Assembly: GCF_006716675.1 (NCBI RefSeq)
Contig: NZ_VFPM01000001.1
Span: forward strand, 1,302,001 to 1,366,000
Origin: Humibacillus xanthopallidus
Lineage (GTDB): Bacteria > Actinomycetota > Actinomycetes > Actinomycetales > Dermatophilaceae
Direction of reading: 5' to 3'
DNA length: 64,000 bases
The notes under the pieces are model-generated. The model did no database searches. It was not told where the DNA came from and was given only the letters and a program-made list of their open reading frames with translations. Within the stretch, counting starts at the first letter, position 1; each line of letters begins with the position of its first letter. The translations under genes were made by a program, and so were the position numbers. Below, piece after piece: positions 17,080 through 25,862 of this stretch.

Positions 17080-20073
17080 ATGCAGCTGCACCACCTCGAG
17101 ATGACCGCCATCGGGCCGTACGCCGGCACCGAGCGCATCGACTTCTCCGCCATCGGCCGGGCCGGCCTCTTCCTGCTCGAGGGGCCCACCGGGTCGGGCA
17201 AGTCGACGATCATCGACGCCATCACGTTCGCGCTCTACGGCAAGGTGGCGCAGGCGTCCGCCGACGTCGAGCGCATCCACTCCCACCACGCCGACCCGCG
17301 CACGGTTCCCGTCGTGACCCTCGTCTTCGAGACCCAGTCGGGCATCTACCGCGTCCAGCGCACGCCCCGCTTCGAGCGTCCCAAGTCGCGCGGAGCCGGC
17401 ACCACCGTGGCCCAGCCCACGATCAAGCTCTGGCGGGTCGCGACCCCCGACGACCTCCTCGGCGGCGAGTTGCTCTCGACCTCGATCGGCGACTGCGACG
17501 ACGAGATCACCCGAGCCGTCGGGCTCACGCGCGACCAGTTCGTGCAGACCGTCATCCTGCCGCAGGGCGAGTTCGCGACGTTCCTGCGCGCCAGGTCCGA
17601 AGACAAGGGCAAGCTGCTCGAGAAGGTCTTCGGCACCGCCTTCTTCCGCCGGGTCCAAGACGAGATCGTCGAGGCCGGGCGCGCCGCGCAGGCGCGACGT
17701 CAGTCGGCAGTCGACGAGATCCGTATGGCCGTGCAGGCCTTTGCCGTCTCGGCCGGGCTCGAGACCGACCGCCGCGACGCGCTCGTCGAGCTGAGCCGCT
17801 CGGCCCCCGAGCTGCTGGCCGGAGAGCTGGCCCAGGTCGTCGACGAGCTCGCCACGCGCGAACGGCACGCCGGCAAGCGCAGCCGTGAGGCGATCGACGC
17901 CCACCGCCAGATGGCCGAGATGGTGGGAGACGCCCGGCTGCGCATGCAGCGCCGCGAGCGGCTGCTCGCCCTCCAGCGCGAGGACGAGACGCTCGGCAAG
18001 CGCGCCGTGCACTTCTCCGAGCTGCGCGCCGAGGTCGAGCGCGCGCGCCAGGCCAAGCCGGTCGTCGGTGCCGTGCGCACGCTGGCGATGTCCGAGGGCG
18101 CGCTCAAGCGGGCCGAGGGCGCGCTCAAGGTTGCCCGGGCTCGCGTCGACGAGAGCCTGCGCGACGCGACGCTCGAGACCCTGCGGGCGAGCGCCACGCA
18201 CACGCGCGAGGTCATCGGCTCCCTCGCCGGGGCGATCACGCTCGAGTCGGCGCTGGCCGGGCGCGTGGCCGAGGCGGCGCGCCAGCAGGCAGAGCTCGAG
18301 CGGTCGCGCGCTGACCTCGCGTCCACCGGCCTCGAGCTCGCTGCACTGCCCGACGCGATCGCCGCGCACGAGCGCGCCCTGACCGAGGCCCGCGGGCTGC
18401 ACGCACAGCTCGAGAGCCGCGCGGCAGAGGCGACCCGGGCCAAGACGGTGCTCGAGGCGGCCGTCGCGCACGACCTCGCGCTGGCCCGGGTGCCCACGCT
18501 CGAGCGGGCGACGGCGCAGGCCCTCGAGGCCGTGCGCGCAGCCGAGCTCGACCTCGCCAGGCTGCGCCAAGCCCGCATCGACGACATCGCCGGTGAGCTC
18601 GGCCTGGCCCTAGCAGAGGGCGAGCCGTGCCCCGTCTGCGGGTCGCTCGAGCACCCGTCGCCCGCGACGCCGACGCCCGGTGCCATCACCCCCGAGCGCG
18701 TGCAGGCAGAGGAGCAGCGGGTCGAGTCGCTCCGTGACGCGTCCGCGCGTAGGGTCGATGAGCTCGCAGCGCTGCGCGCCGAGGTGAGCGCTCTCGCCGC
18801 GACGGCGGGGGGCCTCTCGCTCGAGGCCGCCCGCGAGCGAGCCGAGGCCGCTGCCGTCGCCCTCGAGTCGTCCGTTCGCGCGGGCAGCGACGTCACGCGG
18901 GGTGAGGCCCGGCTCGGCGAGCTCCGGTCGACCCTCGACACGCTGACGAAGCGCCGAGGGGGGCTCGAGACCGCCGTCGCCCGACTCGAGCAGGCCGTCG
19001 CCGACCTCGAGGAGCGCATCGAGCGCGAGCGCACGACGGTCGACGAGGCGCGCGACGGCCATGACACCGTGGCCGACCGGCGCACGGAGCTGGCCGCCAC
19101 CGCGACCAGCATCGACGCCCTCATCGACGCGATCGGGCAGCGCGAGGTCGCGGCCGCTGCCGTGGCCGAGGACGAGCTGGCGCGCGATGCCGACCTCGCG
19201 GCGGCCGGCTTCGACGACGTCGCCGAGTGGCTGGCAGCCGACCGCTCCCTCGAGTGGATCAAGCTGCGTGAGAAGGAGATCGCCGACTTCGAGACGGCCT
19301 GCACCCAGGTGCGGGCGGGTCTCACCGGTCCAGAGCTGGCTGACGTGCAGCTCGACGCGCTCTTCGACGACATCGACCAGATGACCGAGCTCGAGAAGGC
19401 CGCGAAGAAGGAGATGGAGGCCGCGACCAACGAGCACGGCAGCCTGCGCAGCCAGGTGACCCGCACCAAGCGTCACGTCGCCGAGATCCACGAAGCACTG
19501 GCCCGCAACGCCGATGTCATCGCGGCGACGGCCGACGCCGTGCGGGTCGGTCAGCTCGTCTCCGGCAACGGCGACAACCAGCTCAACCTCGACCTCGTCA
19601 AGTACGTCCTCATCCGGCGATTCACCGAGGTGCTGTCGGCCGCCAACGCCGAGCTCGCGCGCTTCTCCGGCGGCCGCTACACCCTCGAGCACACCGACGC
19701 CAAGAAGGGCAACGCCAAGTCGGGTCTGGGTGTGCGCGTCCACGACCTGCACACCAACCAGGTGCGTGACGTCGGCACCCTCTCCGGTGGCGAGACCTTC
19801 TACGTCTCCCTGTCGCTCGCGCTCGCCCTGGCCGAGGTCGTGCGGGCCGAGTCGGGCGGTGTCGACCTCGGCACCCTCTTCGTCGACGAGGGCTTCGGCA
19901 CCCTCGACCCTGACGTGCTCGACGACGTCATGCACACCCTCGAGGGCCTGCGCGAGGGCGGCCGCACGGTCGGCATCGTCAGCCACGTCACCGAGCTGAA
20001 GTCACGGGTCGCCGACCGCATCGAGGTCATCGTGCGACCCGACCGCACCTCCACCCTGCGCATCACCGCCTGA
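17080..20073 (+). CDS. sbcC: Exonuclease subunit SbcC (SMC-like ATPase)
   Basis: The 997-aa Rad50-like ATPase has Walker A GPTGSGKST (35-43), long coiled coils split by the zinc hook CPVCG near residue 517, the signature LSGGETFYVSLSLALAL, and Walker B GTLFVDEGFGTLD. It forms the ATP-driven core of the SbcCD nuclease. The start ATG follows sbcD by 2 nt with GGAGG inside the sbcD end. The coiled coil is rich in Ala, Glu and Arg as is usual for high-GC members. Confidence 0.95.
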   Translation: MQLHHLEMTAIGPYAGTERIDFSAIGRAGLFLLEGPTGSGKSTIIDAITFALYGKVAQASADVERIHSHHADPRTVPVVTLVFETQSGIYRVQRTPRFERPKSRGAGTTVAQPTIKLWRVATPDDLLGGELLSTSIGDCDDEITRAVGLTRDQFVQTVILPQGEFATFLRARSEDKGKLLEKVFGTAFFRRVQDEIVEAGRAAQARRQSAVDEIRMAVQAFAVSAGLETDRRDALVELSRSAPELLAGELAQVVDELATRERHAGKRSREAIDAHRQMAEMVGDARLRMQRRERLLALQREDETLGKRAVHFSELRAEVERARQAKPVVGAVRTLAMSEGALKRAEGALKVARARVDESLRDATLETLRASATHTREVIGSLAGAITLESALAGRVAEAARQQAELERSRADLASTGLELAALPDAIAAHERALTEARGLHAQLESRAAEATRAKTVLEAAVAHDLALARVPTLERATAQALEAVRAAELDLARLRQARIDDIAGELGLALAEGEPCPVCGSLEHPSPATPTPGAITPERVQAEEQRVESLRDASARRVDELAALRAEVSALAATAGGLSLEAARERAEAAAVALESSVRAGSDVTRGEARLGELRSTLDTLTKRRGGLETAVARLEQAVADLEERIERERTTVDEARDGHDTVADRRTELAATATSIDALIDAIGQREVAAAAVAEDELARDADLAAAGFDDVAEWLAADRSLEWIKLREKEIADFETACTQVRAGLTGPELADVQLDALFDDIDQMTELEKAAKKEMEAATNEHGSLRSQVTRTKRHVAEIHEALARNADVIAATADAVRVGQLVSGNGDNQLNLDLVKYVLIRRFTEVLSAANAELARFSGGRYTLEHTDAKKGNAKSGLGVRVHDLHTNQVRDVGTLSGGETFYVSLSLALALAEVVRAESGGVDLGTLFVDEGFGTLDPDVLDDVMHTLEGLREGGRTVGIVSHVTELKSRVADRIEVIVRPDRTSTLRITA

Positions 20074-20084
20074 CCCGCGCCCCC

Positions 20085-20172
20085 CACCACCTCGAGTGGC
20101 CTCCCCTCACAGCCTGCCCGGCCTTCACCACCTCGAGTGGCGTCCCCGTCACGCCTGGCTGACCGGGCAGGC
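20085..20172. repeat. Direct repeat CACCACCTCGAGTGGC with flanking inverted arms
   Basis: CACCACCTCGAGTGGC occurs at 20085-20100 and again at 20126-20141. Arms GCCTGCCCGG (20112-20121) and CCGGGCAGGC (20163-20172) form a further 10-bp inverted repeat around the second copy. The whole lies just after sbcC and may end its transcript. Confidence 0.6.
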
Positions 20173-20223
20173 GGGGCGGCGCGGTCACTCGATGAGGCGA
20201 GCGGGTGGGCCTACGATCCGGCC

Positions 20224-20607
20224 ATGAGTGTCGTCGCGAGCGTCTTCGTCGGGCTGGCTGCACTGCTGCACGTCTACATCTTCTGGATGGAGAGCATCGC
20301 GTGGTCCCGTCCCGAGGTGTGGAAGCGCTTCAGCGTCGCCGACCAGGCGACCGCAGACGTGACCCGCCCGATGGCCTACAACCAGGGCTTCTACAACCTC
20401 TTCCTCGCCCTCGGCGCGGGCCTCGGGCTCGTGCTGTGGTGGACGGGGCACGAGACCGCGGGTCGCACGCTCGTGCTCTTCGCCACCGGATCGATGGTCG
20501 CAGCGGCGACGGTGCTGCTGGCCTCGGGCCGCCACTACCGGCGCGCCGCCCTGACCCAGGGCACCCTGCCGCTCCTCGGCTTCGTCCTCTTCCTCCTCGC
20601 CGGGTAG
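20224..20607 (+). CDS. DUF1304 family membrane protein
   Basis: This 127-aa protein has four membrane helices and the family landmarks HVYIFWMESIAW near the start and MAYNQGFYNLFLALGA in the middle. DUF1304 proteins are small integral membrane proteins with no established function. TACGAT lies 6 nt before the ATG at 20224, consistent with a leaderless transcript. The convergent MFS gene ends 16 nt downstream. Confidence 0.85.
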   Translation: MSVVASVFVGLAALLHVYIFWMESIAWSRPEVWKRFSVADQATADVTRPMAYNQGFYNLFLALGAGLGLVLWWTGHETAGRTLVLFATGSMVAAATVLLASGRHYRRAALTQGTLPLLGFVLFLLAG

Positions 20608-20623
20608 CCGCCGCCCGTCCTCG

Positions 20624-22039
20624 TCAGCGCGGCGCCGAGCGCGACGGCGAGCGCGGAGCCGTGATCGCGACGAGCACGACGACCGCGACCCCGACCACAG
20701 CGGCGCCCATCGCGAGGGTGCCGTAGCCGAGCCGGTCGACGACGACACCGGCGAGCAGGCCCCCACCCGCGCCGGCCAGCCCCATGAAGACCTCCGACAG
20801 TCCCTGGGTCGCCGGTCGCTCCTGCGCTGTCACGGCCGAGGTCAGCATCGTCGAGCCGGAGATGAGCGTGCAGGACCACCCGACCCCGAGCAGCAGCAGC
20901 GCGATGAGCAGCAGCGGCGACCACCCCGTCATCGACTGCGACGCGAGCACCGACGCGAGCGTCAGCACCGCGCCACCGGTGGCGGCGATCACCGGTCCAC
21001 CCCACCGGTCGACCGCCCACCCGATGAGCGGCGAGAAGGCGAACATGCCGAGGATGTGGACCGAGATGACGAAGCCGATGACCTGCAGGTCGGCGTGGCC
21101 GTGGCTCATGTGGATGGGCGTCATCACCATGACGGAGACCATGACGACGTGGCCGAGCGCGATCGTCAGCACGCCGAGTCGGGCGCGGCTGTTGGACCGC
21201 ACGACGCGCAGGCCGCGGGTCAGCGAGCCGTCGTGGTCCTCGTCGCCGTCGCCGAGCTCGGCCGGGCCGACCCCGTCGAGCGGCTCGAGCGTCGCCCCGT
21301 CGTCAGCCGCGTGCGTGCGCGGTGTCGTGACGACGCTGCGCGCCGGCGACGGTGCCGTATGCCGTCCGGCCGGGGCTGCCCGGTCCGCTCGCTCGAGCGC
21401 CCGCGCCGTGAGCAGCGGGTCCGGCCGCAGGAGCCGGTTGATGACGAGGAGCGCAAGGGCGAACCCGGCGAGGGAGAAGACGAAGGAGCCGGCCAGCTCG
21501 GGCAGGCCTAGTGCGCGGGCGAAGGCCTGACCGGGGCCGACGAGGTTGGGGCCGAGCACCGAGCCGATCGTCGTCGCCCAGACGACGACCGAGAGGTCAC
21601 GCCCGCGGTGCTGCGGCAGCGCGAGGTCGGCTGCGGCATACCGCGACTGGCTGTTGGCGCTCGTGCCGCCGCCGAAGAGGAGCATGCCCAGGAGCAGCAG
21701 CGGGAAGCTGCGGGCGACGGCCGCGGTGACGACGAGCGCGGAGCCGACGAGCGCCAGCGCGAGCCCGAGCTGCAGACCCGGCCGGCGCCCTCGTGCCGCC
21801 ATGACGCGCGCGACGGGGATGGCGATGAGCGCCCCGCCGAGCACCTGGAACGTCGTGCCGAGTCCGGCGAGCGACTCAGTCCCCGAGAGATCCTCGGCGA
21901 GCAGCGCCCCGACGGCCAGCCCGCTCGCCATGCCGAGACCCGACAGGATCTGTGACGTGATGAGCGTACGGATGACCTTGCGCTGCAACCCTTTTCGGTG
22001 TGCAACGTCGAGGTCGAGCGCCTCGGTCTGCCCCGGCAT
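20624..22039 (-). CDS. MFS transporter
   Basis: This 471-aa protein has about twelve membrane helices, in two groups separated by a cytoplasmic loop of roughly 80 residues rich in Ala, Asp and Arg. The first half contains ALPQHRGRDLSVVVWATT between helices, a typical MFS loop. The substrate is unknown. I chose ATG 22039 (MPGQTEALDL), which overlaps the paaN stop as TGATG; the frame is open further upstream but overlays paaN. The central loop carries an in-frame copy of the GTATGCCGTCCGG element, read as PAGRHT. Co-expression with paaN hints at transport of an aromatic acid or efflux, without proof. Confidence 0.85.
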   Translation of the reverse strand: MPGQTEALDLDVAHRKGLQRKVIRTLITSQILSGLGMASGLAVGALLAEDLSGTESLAGLGTTFQVLGGALIAIPVARVMAARGRRPGLQLGLALALVGSALVVTAAVARSFPLLLLGMLLFGGGTSANSQSRYAAADLALPQHRGRDLSVVVWATTIGSVLGPNLVGPGQAFARALGLPELAGSFVFSLAGFALALLVINRLLRPDPLLTARALERADRAAPAGRHTAPSPARSVVTTPRTHAADDGATLEPLDGVGPAELGDGDEDHDGSLTRGLRVVRSNSRARLGVLTIALGHVVMVSVMVMTPIHMSHGHADLQVIGFVISVHILGMFAFSPLIGWAVDRWGGPVIAATGGAVLTLASVLASQSMTGWSPLLLIALLLLGVGWSCTLISGSTMLTSAVTAQERPATQGLSEVFMGLAGAGGGLLAGVVVDRLGYGTLAMGAAVVGVAVVVLVAITAPRSPSRSAPR

Positions 22040-23763
22040 CAGACGTGACGTCGTGACGTGATGACCCTGAAGCGGCCGGCGACGAAGGCGGCGTCGGTGT
22101 AGGCGGCGTTCGCCGCGGGGTTGGCCCCCGTGCCGTGGTAGTCGGAGAAGGCGGCCGTCTGGTTGACGAAGACCTGGCCCGTGAGGTTCTCCGACAGGGC
22201 GACGCCACCCGCGGCAGCCGCCTGACGCGCCGCGTCGAGCACGTCCTCGCTCGTCGAGTAGACGGCGGCCGTCATGGCGCCGTGCTCGCGGATCGTGTCG
22301 GCGAGCTGCGCGAGCGACTGCTCGGTCGAGGCCGTGCGGATGAGGAAGCCGACCGGGCCGAAGCACTCCTGCGTGTAGACGTCCTCACGCGTGACGTCCA
22401 GCGCGACGAGCCCCGGCGCACGCACGACGGCGTCGGCCCACGTCGGGTGGGTGATCCGGCGGGAGTCGAGCACGACGCGGCCGCCGGCCTCGCCCGCGAT
22501 GGCGGCCAGCGAGTCGGCGTTGGTGCGCACCTGGTCGTTGACGGTGGCGCCGAGCAGCTCGACGGCCTTGGCGTCGTCGCCGGTCAGGCGGCCGATGGCC
22601 CCGGCGAGCCGCTCGCCGAACTCGTCGAAGGACAGGTGGCCCTCGTCGGTGTCGACGCCGCCCTCGGGGACGTAGATGTTCTGCGGAGCGGTGCACATCT
22701 GGCCCGAGTAGAGAGCGAGCGAGAAGGCGAGGTTGCCGAGCGTGCCGCGCAGGTCGTCGGTCGAGTCGACGACGATCGTGTTGATGCCGGCCTTCTCGGT
22801 GAAGACGAGCTTGCCGGCTGCCGCGCCCGCCTGCTCGAGCCAGCCGCCGAAGCTCGGGCCGCCGGTGTAGTCGATGATGGCGACCTCGTCGCGCTCGGCG
22901 AGGGTCTTGGCGAGTCCCTGGCCGTCACCCTCGGCCGCGAGCTGCACGAGCGCCGGGTCGAAGCCGGCCTCCTCGAGGACGGTGCGGGCGATCTCGACCG
23001 AGATGGCGAGCGGCAGCACGGCCCGAGGGTGCGGCTTGACGACGACGGGGTTGCCCGTGACGAGCGACGCGAAGATGCCCGGGTAGGCGTTCCACGTCGG
23101 GAAGGTGTTGCAGCCGATGACGAGCGCGATGCCCCGCGGCACGATGCGGTAGTCCTTCTGCATGCGCAGCGGCGCCGGCTTGCCCTCGCGGTCCTTGCCG
23201 GGCTTCTCCCACAGGACGCTCGACGGCACGCGCTCCTGCTCGACGAGCCCCGCGGCCACGGCCTCGATCGCCCGGTCCTGAGCGTGGGGGCCACCCGCCT
23301 GGAACGACATGACGAAGGGCTGGCCCGACGTGTGCATGACGGCATTGGCGATCTCGAAGCTGCGCCGGTTGATCCGGTCGATGATCTCGACGCAGACGGC
23401 GGCGCGCACCTGCGGCCCCGCGTCGCGCCACGCAGGGATCGCGTGACGGGCCGCCTCGAGGCCGGCATCGAGGTCGAGCGCGGGATAGGTCACGCCGAGC
23501 TCGGGCCCGTAGGGCGAGACCTCGCTGCCCACGAAGGTGCCGTCGGTCGGCTGACCCAGCAGGGCGGCATACGGCTGCCCGAGGTGCGCCTCGTGCGCGG
23601 CGAGCCCCTCGGCGGCGGCACTCTCGCCGTAGACGCGGGGGCTCGGCGACTCGGGGTAGCGCGAGTAGTAGGAGCGCGTCGTCAGCGCCTGACGGATCTC
23701 GTCGAGGACACCGGCGTGCGCGGCGAGCAGGGGGTGGGTGGGCGTCGTTGCCGTGGCAGTCAC
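22039..23763 (-). CDS. paaN: Phenylacetic acid degradation protein PaaN (aldehyde dehydrogenase)
   Basis: The 574-aa protein has an aldehyde dehydrogenase fold with cofactor-site motifs GCNTFPTWNAYPG and VVVKPHP, general base Glu in VFTEKAGIN and catalytic Cys357 in SGQMCTAPQN. The extended N-terminus (YYSRYPESPSPRVYGE) and length mark the PaaN group, which lacks the hydratase domain of PaaZ. PaaN-type enzymes act on the ring-cleavage aldehyde of phenylacetate catabolism. The start is GTG at 23763, with TAGCAT 6 nt upstream. paaH and paaI are divergent and paaK lies at 30650, but the epoxidase paaABCDE is absent from the window. Confidence 0.85.
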   Translation of the reverse strand: MTATATTPTHPLLAAHAGVLDEIRQALTTRSYYSRYPESPSPRVYGESAAAEGLAAHEAHLGQPYAALLGQPTDGTFVGSEVSPYGPELGVTYPALDLDAGLEAARHAIPAWRDAGPQVRAAVCVEIIDRINRRSFEIANAVMHTSGQPFVMSFQAGGPHAQDRAIEAVAAGLVEQERVPSSVLWEKPGKDREGKPAPLRMQKDYRIVPRGIALVIGCNTFPTWNAYPGIFASLVTGNPVVVKPHPRAVLPLAISVEIARTVLEEAGFDPALVQLAAEGDGQGLAKTLAERDEVAIIDYTGGPSFGGWLEQAGAAAGKLVFTEKAGINTIVVDSTDDLRGTLGNLAFSLALYSGQMCTAPQNIYVPEGGVDTDEGHLSFDEFGERLAGAIGRLTGDDAKAVELLGATVNDQVRTNADSLAAIAGEAGGRVVLDSRRITHPTWADAVVRAPGLVALDVTREDVYTQECFGPVGFLIRTASTEQSLAQLADTIREHGAMTAAVYSTSEDVLDAARQAAAAGGVALSENLTGQVFVNQTAAFSDYHGTGANPAANAAYTDAAFVAGRFRVITSRRHV

Positions 23764-23853
23764 CCATCGATGCTAGCCAGATGTCAGGCGTCCGTATGCC
23801 GTCCCCTCCGCCCCGGGGGCACGCGGGCCTCGCGACCGGGCAGGATGTCAGCC

Positions 23854-25092
23854 ATGGACAGCGACGTCACTGAGGCCGGCCAGCAACCGACGCACCGGCG
23901 CAGCGAGGACGACGAGGGCATCTTCGCGACCGTCGCCGTCATCGGGGCGGGGGCGATGGGCTCGGGCATCGCGCAGGTCGCGGCCGGGGCCGGTCACCGC
24001 GTGGTGCTCGCCGACCCGGTCATCGGCGTCGCGGCCGACGCTCGCGAGCGGATCAGCAGCTCGCTCGACCGGCTCGTGGGCAAGGGCCGCCTGAGTCGTG
24101 CGGACGCCGACGCGACCCTCGGCCGACTGGTGGCGTCGGAGTCGATCCACACCCTGCCCGAGTGCGGCCTCGTCATCGAGGCGGTTCCCGAGGACCTCCG
24201 CATCAAGCGGCTGCTCTTCGCCGACCTCTCCGAGCGACAGCCGGCCAACACCGTGCTCGCGACGAACACCTCGAGCATCGACATCGACGCCATCGCCCGG
24301 GACGTCATCGATCCCGAGCGGGTGCTGGGCCTGCACTTCTTCAACCCTCCGCCCGTCATGGAGCTCGTCGAGGTCGTCCACGGTGAGCTCACCTCGCCTG
24401 CCTACGTCGAGCACGTCACGGCCCTCATGCGGGCGTGGGGCAAGACACCGGTGCGGTGCGCTTCGACGCCGGGCTTCATCGTCAACCGTGTCGCGCGGCC
24501 CTTCTACGGGGAGGCGCAGCGGCTCGTCGAGGCCGGGGTCGCCGACCCCGCGACCGTCGACTGGGTGCTGCGCGAGCGCGGCGGCTTCCCGATGGGCCCG
24601 TTCGAGCTGACCGACTTCATCGGCCAGGACGTCAACCTCGCCGTCGGCACTTCGGTCTGGGAGCAGACCGACCGCGACGAGCGGTATGCCCCGACGGACT
24701 TCCAGCGTCGCCTCGTCGAGGCCGGCACGCTCGGTCGGAAGACGGGCTCGGGCGTCTACACGTATGCCGCCGACGGCACCGTCGAGGGCGCCGAGCCCGA
24801 CCTCGCGCTGGCCGAGCGACTCGTCGGGGGTCCGGTGGCGACCGACCCTCTCGCTCGGACGCTCGCGATGCTTGTCAACGAGGCGGTCGACCTCGTGCAC
24901 CGCGGCGAGGCGAGCGCCGAGGACGTCGACATCGCGATGCGGCTGGGCGTGCGCTACCCGCGCGGACCCATCGAGTGGGGACGCGAGATCGGCTTCGACG
25001 TCGTCGCCGCGCAGATCGCCGAGCTCGATGCGGCGTTCCCGGGCGGGCGCTACCGGCCGAGCCCGGCCCTGTCCGACGGCAGCCTCGCATGA
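23854..25092 (+). CDS. paaH: 3-hydroxyacyl-CoA dehydrogenase (PaaH-like)
   Basis: This 412-aa enzyme has the NAD-binding motif VIGAGAMGSGIAQ near residue 30, the PEDLRIKRLLFADL and NTSSIDIDAIA segments, LGLHFFNPPPVMELVEV with the catalytic His region, and the C-terminal domain with TPGFIVNRVARPFYGEA. It oxidises 3-hydroxyacyl-CoA (3-hydroxyadipyl-CoA in the phenylacetate route). I chose ATG 23854, 7 nt after a CAGGAT box; an in-frame ATG three codons earlier is possible. It overlaps paaI by ATGA and is divergent from paaN with a 90-nt gap. Confidence 0.88.
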   Translation: MDSDVTEAGQQPTHRRSEDDEGIFATVAVIGAGAMGSGIAQVAAGAGHRVVLADPVIGVAADARERISSSLDRLVGKGRLSRADADATLGRLVASESIHTLPECGLVIEAVPEDLRIKRLLFADLSERQPANTVLATNTSSIDIDAIARDVIDPERVLGLHFFNPPPVMELVEVVHGELTSPAYVEHVTALMRAWGKTPVRCASTPGFIVNRVARPFYGEAQRLVEAGVADPATVDWVLRERGGFPMGPFELTDFIGQDVNLAVGTSVWEQTDRDERYAPTDFQRRLVEAGTLGRKTGSGVYTYAADGTVEGAEPDLALAERLVGGPVATDPLARTLAMLVNEAVDLVHRGEASAEDVDIAMRLGVRYPRGPIEWGREIGFDVVAAQIAELDAAFPGGRYRPSPALSDGSLA

Positions 25093-25607
25093 GCGACGAG
25101 ACCCCCTCCGCCGTTGCTGACACCCTCGGACCGCCGATTCGAGGTGATGCCGGGGCCCACGCCGGTGGCGACATCACCTCGACCGGAGGGACGCCGGGAG
25201 GGCGGGAGGCAGAAGGTCTCGCGTTCGCGCGGCAGATGTGGGCCGACGACGAGGCCTCCCGAGCCCTGGGCATGGAGGCGGTGGTCATCGAGACCGACCA
25301 CGCCGTCGTGCGCATGAGGGTCCGCGACGACATGGTCAACGGGCACGCCATCACCCACGGTGGCTACGTCTTCACCCTGGCCGACTCGTGCTTCGCGCTG
25401 GCCTGCAACTCGCAGGGGCGGCTCACGGTGGCGGCCGGTGCCGACATCGCCTTCACGGCTCCGAGCCGTCTCGGCGACGTGCTCGTCGCGGACGCTCGGG
25501 TGCGCACGGCATACGGCCGCAGCGGGCTGACCGACGTCACGGTCAGACGCGAGGCGGACGGTCAGGTGATCGCCGAGTTCCGCGGTCGCAGCCGCTCGCT
25601 CACCTGA
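25089..25607 (+). CDS. paaI: Hydroxyphenylacetyl-CoA thioesterase PaaI with repeat-derived N-terminal segment
   Basis: The 172-aa hotdog-fold thioesterase contains NGHAITHGGYVFTLADSCFA, the PaaI signature with its catalytic Asp, and the C-terminal hotdog strands. PaaI hydrolyses stalled ring-hydroxylated CoA esters. It overlaps paaH by ATGA. The first 40 residues precede the hotdog start (GLAFARQMWADD) and are low in complexity; bases 25139-25182 in this part form a 44-bp palindromic element that also occurs twice in the cydDC linker. The extension was probably acquired by insertion of that element. Confidence 0.88.
   Translation: MSDETPSAVADTLGPPIRGDAGAHAGGDITSTGGTPGGREAEGLAFARQMWADDEASRALGMEAVVIETDHAVVRMRVRDDMVNGHAITHGGYVFTLADSCFALACNSQGRLTVAAGADIAFTAPSRLGDVLVADARVRTAYGRSGLTDVTVRREADGQVIAEFRGRSRSLT
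25139..25182. repeat. 44-bp palindromic element inside paaI
   Basis: The element begins TCGAGGTGATGCCGG and ends ACATCACCTCGA, with 9-bp terminal inverted arms. It has the same length as the two cydDC copies and matches about 36 of 44 positions of the first. It is in frame here but read in a different frame from the cydDC copies. Confidence 0.75.
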
Positions 25608-25650
25608 TCACCGAGAAGCGAGCGGCCCAGCAACGGGGCGGCGGCTGCCC

Positions 25651-25832
25651 GTCTGAAACTGGGCACTCGACGTGAGGGGTTGAGTCGAGTGCTCACTTTC
25701 CGACGTTTAGAACTCGTCGGGAACTGGGCACTCGACGTGAGGGGTTGAGTCGAGTGCTCACTTTCCGACGCTCGACCACGTCAGGAAATGGGCACTCGAC
25801 GTGAGGGATGCGTGGGGAAGTGGGCACTCGAC
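25651..25832. repeat. Cluster of TCGAGTGC-family palindromic repeats
   Basis: Six half-units alternate in orientation. Right-type GGCACTCGACGTGAGGG motifs lie near 25661, 25727 and 25790, with left-type GAGTCGAGTGCTCACTTTCC at about 25682 and 25745, and a final right-type unit at 25814-25832. They fill the gap between convergent paaI and the helicase gene and could fold into two or three hairpins. There is no gene in 25608-25862. Confidence 0.8.
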
Positions 25833-25862
25833 GTGACGGACGGGGCCCGTCGAGCGCTGGAG

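Noticed and set aside
22135..23853. A long 5' extension of the paaH reading frame
   Set aside because: It runs antisense through paaN. The PaaH family starts near 23854, where a -10-like box also lies.
25651..25832. The repeat cluster as a CRISPR array
   Set aside because: Units alternate in orientation, spacers are short and not uniform, and there are no cas genes.
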